NCBI RefSeq assembly: GCF_038007965.1
Contig: NZ_JBBOYD010000001.1
Span: forward strand, 412,501-476,500
Direction: 5' to 3'
Length of the DNA: 64,000 nucleotides
Origin: Niallia sp. FSL W8-0635
GTDB lineage: Bacteria > Bacillota > Bacilli > Bacillales > Cytobacillaceae
The notes beneath the pieces are model-generated. The model saw nothing but the letters and a program-made list of their open reading frames with translations. It did not search any database and was not told the DNA's origin. Of the stretch, positions 10,732-18,078 are shown in pieces (position 1 is the stretch's first letter; each line of letters begins with the position of its first letter). The position numbers were made by a program, and so were the translations under genes.

Positions 10732-11310
10732 ATGACATTATATGAAAATTTTTTAAAGCGGAAACAAAATGATGAAACACTTAACATAAAAGAACTGTCA
10801 CCAAAGAATTTAGAAATATTATTTATAGAAGAATCAATATCAGATAATATGATTGCCTCTTTATTTGGAGTGAAAAGTTCAAAAGTCAATTATCTAAGAA
10901 GGAAGAATGGAATTACGATTCGCAACTCTCACATAAAAAAATTCTTATATGATCAGTCAGATATTTTCATGGAATTGAATGCAGATATAAAAGAGGTGAT
11001 GATTCCCAATGAAAATATTACCAAAATATCTAAAGCGGTTGTCCATTTTGCTTTTTGGAATGGCCCAATTAGGATATGCATGCCGATGTAAAAAAGAATA
11101 TCACAGATGAAGATATGAAAAAACTGAATACATATGGTTAATAGAATTGCTTATATATTTATTTTAATACTAGAAGATAGATGGCTTGAATTTAATTTTT
11201 TAGTAGAGCAGCTTGATTTTATGTTCGGCAAACATTGGGATGAGGCAATTCTAGATGATGGAGGAATGAGAGAATTATTTGAAAACGAAATAAACAAATT
11301 TAGAAATTAA
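10732..11310 (+). pseudogene. frameshifted island gene, unknown family
   Basis: The ATG at 10732 (AGGGGAT upstream) opens a 119-aa frame that stops at 11091. It includes a helix-turn-helix-like stretch (IASLFGVKSSKVNYLRRKNGI). At about 11070 the frame should continue GPIEDMHAD but one base is missing; the next frame gives DMHADVKKNITDEDMKKLN and then fails. At about 11133 two more bases are missing, after which the original frame resumes (MVNRIAYIFILILEDRWLEFN) to the stop at 11310. The intact protein would be about 193 aa. Either decay or sequence error explains it; no homopolymer is at the breaks, which favours decay. Confidence 0.6.
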
Positions 11311-11340
11311 ACTTTTTTAAGTTATGTTAAAGGAATCTGT

Positions 11341-11437
11341 AGTTACCAGTCTTATAAAAAAAGTAAAAGACCACGCCTGTCAAAACGGTGACTGGGTGGT
11401 CCTTCTTAAAATAACTCCCTATCAAAACGGTGACTGG
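11341..11437 (+). ncRNA. candidate structured RNA upstream of DUF3800 gene
   Basis: A 16-base direct repeat TCAAAACGGTGACTGG occurs at 11380-11395 and 11422-11437. The first copy lies in a hairpin: GACCAC (11369-11374) pairs with GTGGTC (11396-11401), extended inside by CC/GG, a U-U mismatch and GUC/GAC. Outside it, AGTTA (11341-11345) pairs with TAACT (11412-11416), and CCAGTC (11346-11351) can pair with GACTGG of the second repeat, which would make an H-type pseudoknot. Structured RNA motifs upstream of DUF3800 genes have been published as a group; the class here cannot be assigned. Confidence 0.45.
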
Positions 11438-11507
11438 AAGTAATACATGATTTAATTTGTATAAATTATAAACAAATATTCATTTATAGTCAAGAAGGTG
11501 ATGTTTT

Positions 11508-12472
11508 TTGAAGTACTCTATTTTTTTTGTGAGTCAAATAAATTAGATACCACAAAAAAATATTCTTATTACGGTGCATATGGAGCCGACCAAACTAAGT
11601 GTGATAGTCTAGTAGTTGATATAAGCAAAATTTTAAGAATGACTGCTAAGAAGAGTGAATTTCACTTTACTGAATATAAAAATGACAAGAATATTGCCCC
11701 ATATCTATATTGTTTACAGCATTTTATAAAAACAAATTTTCAAATTAACATTTTTGTTGTGGATAATGATATTGCAATGAATTTCGCTAGGACTGCGGAT
11801 ATTTCAATTACAGAATTACGTAACTTGTTTTATGTTAAGATTCCAGAAAGGCTATTTTACGGTCTAACTAGGGGTCTGTCAGATGATTATACAACTGTTG
11901 AAATTATTGCTGATCACAGTCCAGAGTATGGAAAGATGAGAGTGTATTCAAAGCTCAAACAGCAAATGAATGCACACGCAATATATCGAGGAATGAAATA
12001 TTATGTTAATAAGGCTTGGTATAAGGATTCTCATAGATCAATTCCTCTTCAAATTGTAGATTTAATTATGGGGATTGTTGTGTTTTTAATGGAGAAGTCT
12101 TACCTGAACATTGATGACGATAAACCAATAATTAAAAGTGATCTTATTTACCGCTTTTTAATTGAAGGCCAAAATATTGATTTGTTTGAGAAACAAATCA
12201 ATATTTTTAAATGGGATGGACAAAAAGATATTATTCATGAAGTTAATATTTCAGATTATTTGTCTCAATTTATGGCATTTAAAACACAGTTTGATGTCAA
12301 TGAAATGACAAAAATATTGAACATAAAAAATTCCATTGGTTCTACTAAGGATATAAGATTAAAAATGGACTACACAAATAATCAATTAAGAATGCTACTC
12401 GGATATCTTGACCAGCTTAATGGGAAAGGGAGAAATTCATTTATAATGCAAAACTATTATAAAATATTTTAG
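11508..12472 (+). pseudogene. DUF3800 family protein, 5' reading frame broken
   Basis: The 11498-12472 frame encodes about 320 aa with DUF3800 features: a YSYYGAYGA strand, IIADHSPEYG and the late QIVDLIMGI block of this RNase H-like family. The best start is TTG 11508, with AAGGTGAT at ideal distance, giving MKYSIFFV, the normal start of the family before DES. That frame stops at 11546 unless one T is added to the T8 run at 11521-11528. In the long frame the motif reads FFCESNK, with Cys where the conserved Asp is expected. The alternative GTG/ATG starts at 11498/11501 overlap the Shine-Dalgarno. The gene is therefore probably inactive or off. Confidence 0.55.
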
Positions 12473-12571
12473 TTTTAAAAGCGGAAAATTAAAAAATGCT
12501 AACATTTTGCTAATGCAATCCCATAAAAAACAGTAAATTCCTGTTAAAGATGTTACACTCTCAGAGCTTAC

Positions 12572-12588
12572 GGTCGGCATGATGTAAT
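12572..12588 (+). repeat. right copy of 17-bp groEL-end repeat (att-like)
   Basis: GGTCGGCATGATGTAAT matches the groEL 3' end at 9858-9874 in 16 of 17 bases, outside any gene, 100 bases after the DUF3800 stop. The most direct reading is the far junction of an inserted element. Confidence 0.6.
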
Positions 12589-12616
12589 CTGCCCTCTCAA
12601 TTTTCCTTAAATAATG

Positions 12617-12659
12617 AAAGCCTCTTAAAAATTCACTCGACTTTTTGAGAGGCTTTTTT
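12617..12659 (+). terminator. terminator after the island
   Basis: AAAGCCTCTTAAAAA pairs with TTTTTGAGAGGCTTT apart from one wobble position, followed by a T run. It resembles the groEL terminator at 9957-10007 and may be the original groEL terminator displaced by the island. The rest of 12473-12803 is AT-rich without other clear signals. Confidence 0.75.
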
Positions 12660-12803
12660 GCTTTGTTAAAAGAAGAGAAGCTGGTTTTTATTGACTTAGA
12701 GAATCATAAATATACTTCAGAAATCTAGAGCGTAGCATCGATGAATAGACAACCAAATCAATCTTTCATCATTTCGAAAATATTGTGAATTTCCCCAGAG
12801 TAT

Positions 12804-12831
12804 TTGCTTATAGCAAAAAAACACGTATAAT
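12804..12831 (+). promoter_or_regulatory. promoter of manO
   Basis: TTGCTT and TATAAT are separated by 16 bases, 36 bases before the manO start. It makes manO a separate transcript from the PTS operon. Confidence 0.6.
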
Positions 12832-12866
12832 TATTGTATTAAAAGATAGAAATGGAGTTTAAACAA

Positions 12867-13238
12867 ATGGTCCAATCAATCAATACAAAAGTCGATTTAG
12901 TTATTAATGCAACTTCACATACGGGAATTTCAGAATATGGGAAGATTATGATTGGAGACAAAGGGTTTGAATTTTTTAATAGTCGTGATGCTCGAAAGTT
13001 TATTCAAATTCCTTGGGAGGAAGTGGACTACGTGATTGCTTCCATTATGTTCAAGGGGAAATGGATTCCGCGTTATTCTATCCAAACGAAGAAAAATGGC
13101 ACATATACCTTTTCTTCTAAAGAGCCGAAAAAAGTTTTGCGGGCAATCCGTGAATATGTGGATCCGAAGCATATGGTTCAATCATTAAGCTTCTTTGATG
13201 TAATCAAACGTGGCTTGAAGATAAAGTCTAAAAAATAA
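12867..13238 (+). CDS. manO: DUF956 family protein (ManO-like)
   Basis: A 123-aa protein with the DUF956 pattern: VDLVINATSHTGISEYGKIMIGDKG in parts, then IPWEEVDYVIASI and FSSKEPKKVLRAI. DUF956 genes usually follow manX-manY-manZ of mannose-family PTS operons and are thought to modulate them. Here the gene comes before the PTS genes with its own promoter and a 526-base gap. I chose the ATG at 12867 because GGAG (12855-12858) is well spaced for it; the ATG at 12852 overlaps that site. Confidence 0.8.
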   Translation: MVQSINTKVDLVINATSHTGISEYGKIMIGDKGFEFFNSRDARKFIQIPWEEVDYVIASIMFKGKWIPRYSIQTKKNGTYTFSSKEPKKVLRAIREYVDPKHMVQSLSFFDVIKRGLKIKSKK

Positions 13239-13400
13239 TAGCCTTTAAAAGAAGAATCGTAGAAGAGTAGGTTGATAAGAAAAGAGCTGAGGATTGGGTC
13301 TCTTGTCATTCGGATTTTCCATCATCTCCATGATGGAATGGAAGGCATATCTCTAGTTCTGATAGGGACGAAGGCAGAAAAATTAATAGTAATTTATTTG

Positions 13401-13429
13401 TTGAAAGCGTATATGCATTGTGCTATAAT
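13401..13429 (+). promoter_or_regulatory. strong sigma-A promoter upstream of the mannose PTS operon
   Basis: TTGAAA and TATAAT are separated by 17 bases with an extended TGC before the -10, close to consensus. It is 336 bases before manX, so the transcript has a long leader. No sigma-54 -24/-12 element of the LevR/ManR type was found. Confidence 0.75.
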
Positions 13430-13477
13430 CTCTGGTAGAAGCTCATTAAAGCAAAACTAACTATTGAAACACTTCGT

Positions 13478-13491
13478 TTAAAGCGTTTACA
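13478..13491 (+). promoter_or_regulatory. cre site (CcpA)
   Basis: TTAAAGCGTTTACA matches the cre consensus at 13 of 14 positions (only the second base differs). It lies about 40 bases downstream of the expected transcription start, where CcpA would act as a roadblock. Confidence 0.6.
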
Positions 13492-13545
13492 AAATAAATT
13501 TAAATAGATATCGTCTTTATTTTTTACGTGTTACTGATTCGATCA

Positions 13546-13637
13546 GGCATGAGTGAAAAGTATGATTAAAGGTAGAATAAGGGGCATTCTATACCCATTT
13601 TTATCTTTGGATCAGCTTTTTCCTCATGCCTTTTTTG
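13546..13637 (+). terminator. leader terminator or attenuator before manX
   Basis: GGCATGAG (13546-13553) pairs with CTCATGCC (13623-13630), followed by six T. Within the 69-base loop, GGTAGAAT pairs with ATTCTATACC apart from one bulge, giving a branched structure. Transcripts from 13401 would stop here unless read-through is regulated. Two weak cre-like sequences lie at about 13642 and 13655. Confidence 0.5.
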
Positions 13638-13764
13638 TTTTTTATGGGTTTTGTAACCGTTTTATGTAATCGCTTTTAATGAGCTGGAAAATGCAGCTGA
13701 AAACACACTGTAGTAGATTATGAATGTTTACTTAGCTGCAAAAATAATAATAGGAGGTAAAAAG

Positions 13765-14736
13765 ATGGTAGGAATCATCATTGCTAGTCACGGTGAATTT
13801 GCTAGTGGTATCTTGCAATCTGGAACGATGATCTTTGGAGAGCAAGAAAATGTAAAAGCTGTTACATTGATGCCAAGTGAAGGACCGGATAATGTAAAGG
13901 CCAAAATGAAAGAAGCAATTTCCACTTTCGACAATCAAGACGAAGTATTATTCTTAGTCGATCTTTGGGGTGGAACCCCTTTCAATCAAGCGACCGGCTT
14001 AATTGAAGAACATAAAGACAAATGGGCAATCGTTGCAGGCTTGAATTTACCAATGCTGATTGAAGCTTTTGCATCACGCTTCTCCATGAACACAGCGCAT
14101 GAAATTGCCGCACATATTTTGGATACAGCTAGAGAAGGGATTAAAGTAAGCCCTGAAAATCTAGAGCCAGTAACGGCATCTGCTCCAACTGCTGCTAAAT
14201 CAGTAAATGCAGGGGCTCCTGGGAAATTTGAATATGTATTAGCACGTATCGATTCCCGTTTACTTCACGGACAAGTAGCAACGGCTTGGACAAAGACAAC
14301 ACAGCCTACTCGTATTATCGTTGTATCGGATGAAGTAGCAAAGGATGAACTTCGAAAGAAATTGATCCAACAAGCTGCTCCTCCAGGGGTGAAAGCGCAC
14401 GTTGTTCCTGTGAAAAAAATGATCGAGCTTGCGAAAGATGATCAACACTTTGGCGGTCAGCGCGCATTGCTTCTATTTGAAAACCCACAAGATGCACTTA
14501 GAGCAGTTGAGGGTGGTGTTCCATTGAAGACAATCAACGTAGGTTCGATGGCACACTCACTAGGTAAAGTTCAACCAAATAAGGTATTGGCTTTTAACCA
14601 AGACGATATTAATGCATTTGCTAAGTTAAAAGAAGCTGGTTTAAGCTTCGACGTACGTAAAGTTCCAAACGATTCAAAAGGTAACATGGATGAAATTATT
14701 AAGAGAGCTCAAGAAGAGCTGGCCAAACGAAAATAA
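13765..14736 (+). CDS. manX: PTS mannose-family EIIAB component
   Basis: A cytoplasmic phosphotransferase of 323 aa with fused IIA and IIB domains. IIA starts MVGIIIASHGEF with the phospho-accepting His9, and IIB has RIDSRLLHGQVATAW around residue 160 with its active His. A Pro/Ala-rich linker (about 133-151) joins them. AGGAGG precedes the ATG at 13765. It heads manX-manY-manZ, which take up and phosphorylate mannose or a similar hexose; the actual sugar is not certain. Confidence 0.93.
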   Translation: MVGIIIASHGEFASGILQSGTMIFGEQENVKAVTLMPSEGPDNVKAKMKEAISTFDNQDEVLFLVDLWGGTPFNQATGLIEEHKDKWAIVAGLNLPMLIEAFASRFSMNTAHEIAAHILDTAREGIKVSPENLEPVTASAPTAAKSVNAGAPGKFEYVLARIDSRLLHGQVATAWTKTTQPTRIIVVSDEVAKDELRKKLIQQAAPPGVKAHVVPVKKMIELAKDDQHFGGQRALLLFENPQDALRAVEGGVPLKTINVGSMAHSLGKVQPNKVLAFNQDDINAFAKLKEAGLSFDVRKVPNDSKGNMDEIIKRAQEELAKRK

Positions 14737-14769
14737 TCCTATTATCAAAGAAAAAGGAGGCTTAACAGC

Positions 14770-15576
14770 ATGGATTTGAATATGATTCAAATATTATTAG
14801 TCATTATTGTCGCATTTTTAGCTGGTGTGGAAGGAATCCTAGATGAATTTCACTTTCATCAACCAATCATTGCCTGTACGTTAATCGGTTTAGTTACAGG
14901 AGAATTGGTTCCATGTTTAATCTTAGGTGGTACCCTTCAAATGATTGCTCTAGGTTGGGCAAACATTGGAGCGGCTGTTGCTCCTGATGCTGCGTTAGCA
15001 TCTGTTGCATCTGCTATTATTTTAGTCTTAAGTGGTCAAGGGGATGCAGGGGTATCTTCTGCTATTGCGATTGCTGTTCCACTTGCAGTTGCAGGTTTAT
15101 TATTAACAATCATCGTTCGTACAATTGCTACAGGATTAGCGCATTTAATGGATGCTGCTGCAAAAGAAGGAAACATCAGAAAAGTGGAGTTATGGCATAT
15201 TGTCGCGATCTGCTTGCAAGGTTTACGTATTGCGATTCCAGCTGCATTAATTATTGCGATTGGTGCAGGTCCGGTGAGCGACTTACTTACTGCTATGCCA
15301 GCTTGGTTAACAAACGGTTTAGCAATCGGTGGAGGAATGGTAGTAGCAGTTGGTTATGCAATGGTTATTAACATGATGGCTACAAAAGAAGTATGGCCGT
15401 TCTTTGCAATTGGTTTTGTATTAGCAACTGTTTCACAAATCACACTTATTGGTCTTGGTGCTATCGGTGTTGCTCTTGCCCTTATCTATATAGCTCTTTC
15501 TAACAAAGGCGGTTCTGGTAATGGCGGAAATGGAAACACTGGTGACCCGTTAGGCGATATTATCGATAATTACTAA
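14770..15576 (+). CDS. manY: PTS mannose-family EIIC component
   Basis: The 268-aa membrane permease subunit has the family features FLAGVEGILDEFHFHQP near the N-terminus and IACTLIGLVTGE, with hydrophobic segments throughout and a Gly/Asn-rich cytoplasmic tail. AAAGGAGG precedes the ATG. It sits between EIIAB and EIID with short gaps, so one operon. Confidence 0.94.
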   Translation: MDLNMIQILLVIIVAFLAGVEGILDEFHFHQPIIACTLIGLVTGELVPCLILGGTLQMIALGWANIGAAVAPDAALASVASAIILVLSGQGDAGVSSAIAIAVPLAVAGLLLTIIVRTIATGLAHLMDAAAKEGNIRKVELWHIVAICLQGLRIAIPAALIIAIGAGPVSDLLTAMPAWLTNGLAIGGGMVVAVGYAMVINMMATKEVWPFFAIGFVLATVSQITLIGLGAIGVALALIYIALSNKGGSGNGGNGNTGDPLGDIIDNY

Positions 15577-15593
15577 GAAGGAGGGGACAAAAA

Positions 15594-16505
15594 ATGGAAA
15601 AAACATTCAAATTATCAAAAAGAGATCGTATTTCAGTTTGGTGGCGTTCTACTTTTATCCAAGGCTCTTGGAACTATGAACGTATGCAAAACGGTGGTTG
15701 GGCATTCTCTATGATTCCTGCCATTAAAAGATTATATAAAACGAAAGAAGACCGTGCTGAAGCACTAAAACGTCACTTAGAATTCTTTAACACACATCCT
15801 TATGTAGCTTCACCAATTCTTGGTGTAACTTTAGCACTTGAGGAAGAACGTGCAAATGGTGCGCCGGTTGATGATAAAGCAATCCAAGGGGTTAAAGTTG
15901 GAATGATGGGACCATTAGCTGGTATTGGTGATCCTGTTTTCTGGTTCACGGTTAAACCAATCCTTGGTGCATTAGCAGCTTCTCTTGCTTTGACTGGTAA
16001 TATCCTTGGTCCAATTATTTACTTCTTTGCATGGAACCTTATTCGAATGGGCTTCACTTGGTATACACAAGAGGTTGGTTACAAAGCTGGTTCTAAGATT
16101 ACAGATGATTTATCTGGTGGATTACTACAAAACATTACAAAGGGTGCTTCCATTCTGGGGATGTTTATCCTTGGTGCGCTAGTAAATCGGTGGGTATCGG
16201 TTAAATTTACGCCTGTCGTCTCCTCGGTTGAGCTGGACGACGGTGCCTTTATCGATTGGGATAAGCTACCTGATGGAGCGGAAGGAATGAAAATGGCCTT
16301 GGAACAGCAGGCCGCCGGGCTTTCATTAGATCCAGTTAAAGTAACAACTTTACAAAGCAATTTAGATAGCTTAATTCCTGGTTTAGCAGGATTGTTATTA
16401 ACACTTCTTTGCATGTGGTTACTTAAGAAGAAAGTTTCTCCGATTGTTATGATTCTTGGATTATTTGCAGTAGGTATTGTATTCCATTTACTTCACTTAA
16501 TGTAA
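15594..16505 (+). CDS. manZ: PTS mannose-family EIID component
   Basis: The 303-aa EIID subunit pairs with EIIC to form the sugar channel. Markers are the N-terminal RSTFIQGSWNYERMQNGGW (residues 18-36), MGPLAGIGDPVFW, and a hydrophobic C-terminus. A soluble insert (about 200-255) precedes the last membrane segments. AAGGAGGGG precedes the ATG, 17 bases after manY. The operon ends at the terminator that follows. Confidence 0.94.
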   Translation: MEKTFKLSKRDRISVWWRSTFIQGSWNYERMQNGGWAFSMIPAIKRLYKTKEDRAEALKRHLEFFNTHPYVASPILGVTLALEEERANGAPVDDKAIQGVKVGMMGPLAGIGDPVFWFTVKPILGALAASLALTGNILGPIIYFFAWNLIRMGFTWYTQEVGYKAGSKITDDLSGGLLQNITKGASILGMFILGALVNRWVSVKFTPVVSSVELDDGAFIDWDKLPDGAEGMKMALEQQAAGLSLDPVKVTTLQSNLDSLIPGLAGLLLTLLCMWLLKKKVSPIVMILGLFAVGIVFHLLHLM

Positions 16506-16561
16506 GGATAAAGGTGTTATCATCGCTGCGCTTTTCCTTTAAATAATTCATGCAAAATCGA

Positions 16562-16612
16562 GAAGCACCTCCTAATATAGGGTTAACCTATTGTTTTTAG
16601 GAGGTGCTTTTT
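16562..16612 (+). terminator. terminator of the mannose PTS operon
   Basis: AAGCACCTCCTAA pairs with TTAGGAGGTGCTT, with an inner AT-rich extension, followed by TTTT. Confidence 0.85.
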
Positions 16613-16681
16613 AGATGACAAGGTGCTAGAAAAACAGGTTTAATAAGAATAAATACTAAATAAATATTTAGGGGGACCCAC

Positions 16682-17698
16682 ATGCTTACAATTGGTTATA
16701 TTGGAAATGGAAAAAGCACGAATAGATACCATCTTCCGTTTGTACTGCAAAGAGAGAATATAAAGGTAAAAACCATTTATCAAAGAAATCCTAAGAATGA
16801 GAGTTGGGATCGAATTGCAGGAGTAAATTATACATCGGATTTAGATGAACTATTAAATGACAAGGACATTCAACTTGTTGTTATCTGCACAAGACATGAC
16901 AGTCATTATGAATACACAAAATTAGCGCTAGAACATAATAAGCACTGTTTAGTTGAAAAGCCTTTTATGGAAACTTCCGAACAGGCAAAAGAAATATTTG
17001 CAATGGCAAGAGAGAAAGGTTTAATTGTACAGGCCTATCAAAACAGACGCTTTGATAGTGATTTTCTAACCGTTCAAAAAGTGATCGAAGAGGGAAAACT
17101 AGGGGACTTGCTGGAAGTGGAAATGCATTATGATTATTATCGTCCCGAAGTACCAGAATCTTCCCAGTCTTATAATCCAGCAGAGTCATTTTTATATGGA
17201 CATGGCTGTCATACACTTGATCAGGTTATCAGTTATTTTGGCAAGCCAGATCAAATTCATTATGATGTAAGACAATTATTAGGACAAGGAAGAATGAATG
17301 ACTACTTTGATTTAGACTTGTATTATGGAAAGTTAAAGGTTTCTGTGAAATCTAGTTATTTTAGATTGAAAGAAAGACCTAGCTTTGTTGTTCATGGGAA
17401 AAAGGGATGCTTTATAAAAGAAACAAAGGATCGTCAAGAGGAGCATTTAAAGTTATTTTACATGCCTGCTAACAAAGATTTTGGTGTGGATACTATAAAA
17501 CACTATGGAGTACTAACATATATGGATGAAGAGGGAACAATCCATGAAGAATCAGTGAAATCCGTAAATGGCGATTATGGAAGAGTATATGATGATTTAT
17601 ATAAAGCAATCATCAATGGGGAAGAGAAGACGATAACGGATGACCAGATTCTTTTACAAATGGAAATATTAGAAACAGGTGTTAAGAACTTAAAGTGA
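16682..17698 (+). CDS. Gfo/Idh/MocA family oxidoreductase (YhhX-like)
   Basis: A 338-aa NAD(P)-dependent dehydrogenase with an N-terminal Rossmann motif (GYIGNGKSTNRYHLPFVL), the VVICTRHDSHYEY strand, and the catalytic LVEKPF near residue 92, then the C-terminal beta-sheet domain. The sequence resembles E. coli YhhX as I recall it. It stands alone between two terminator-like structures. It may oxidise a sugar or inositol-type substrate; which one is unknown. Confidence 0.85.
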   Translation: MLTIGYIGNGKSTNRYHLPFVLQRENIKVKTIYQRNPKNESWDRIAGVNYTSDLDELLNDKDIQLVVICTRHDSHYEYTKLALEHNKHCLVEKPFMETSEQAKEIFAMAREKGLIVQAYQNRRFDSDFLTVQKVIEEGKLGDLLEVEMHYDYYRPEVPESSQSYNPAESFLYGHGCHTLDQVISYFGKPDQIHYDVRQLLGQGRMNDYFDLDLYYGKLKVSVKSSYFRLKERPSFVVHGKKGCFIKETKDRQEEHLKLFYMPANKDFGVDTIKHYGVLTYMDEEGTIHEESVKSVNGDYGRVYDDLYKAIINGEEKTITDDQILLQMEILETGVKNLK

Positions 17699-17705
17699 AA
17701 AATTT

Positions 17706-17750
17706 AGGCTTTAGCCGAGAACCCTCGTGACTTCAGTAGTGGGTTGTTGA
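17706..17750 (+). repeat. hairpin resembling an IS200/IS605 right end (remnant?)
   Basis: AACCC and GGGTT flank TCGTGACTTCAGTAGT, preceded by GGCTTTAGCCGAG. This arrangement resembles the 3' hairpin of IS200/IS605-type elements and their TnpB guide RNAs in Firmicutes as I remember them. No transposase or tnpB is near, so it would be a solo remnant. Confidence 0.3.
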
Positions 17751-17856
17751 AAATAGATCCAATAAGCTGAATATGATGAAGCAAAAGATATAAAAATCAG
17801 TTGGACAGTATCTATTTAATTAAACGAAGAGAAAGCCGAGGATTCTTCCGATTATT

Positions 17857-17936
17857 ATTGGGATTTAGAGATAAAAGAGATATATTTCAAGGTATCATTG
17901 GGATTTAGAGATAAAAGAGATATATTTCAAGGTATC
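17857..17936. repeat. perfect 40-bp tandem duplication
   Basis: The 40-base unit beginning ATTGGGATTTAGAGATAAAA at 17857-17896 is repeated without change at 17897-17936. The exact identity suggests a recent duplication. No coding function is seen. Confidence 0.95.
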
Positions 17937-17945
17937 TTATTTATT

Positions 17946-17997
17946 TGTCCTAAAAGCAATGGAAGCTATCATTTAAGCTCCCATTGTTTTTAGGACA
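17946..17997. terminator. hairpin between convergent genes
   Basis: TGTCCTAAAAGCAATGG pairs with CCATTGTTTTTAGGACA with one unpaired or wobble site. There is no clear T run on either side, so termination is plausible but not strong. It lies between the oxidoreductase (+) and the flavoenzyme gene (-). Confidence 0.5.
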
Positions 17998-18078
17998 GAT
18001 TTCAACTAACAGGGGACATTATGTTTACCCATTCATTCTACCTGCATCCACCAATCTCAATCCAGTTTACAAACAAAT

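Noticed and set aside
11380..11437. CRISPR-like pair of repeats
   Set aside because: Only two copies, placed in a foldable leader before a DUF3800 gene; no cas genes nearby.
10200..12480. Island as an intact prophage or complete defence system
   Set aside because: Only three genes, two of them broken, with no phage structural, integrase or recognised nuclease genes beyond DUF3800.
13272..13460. 62-aa plus-strand frame
   Set aside because: No Shine-Dalgarno, poor composition, and the strong promoter at 13401-13429 lies inside it.
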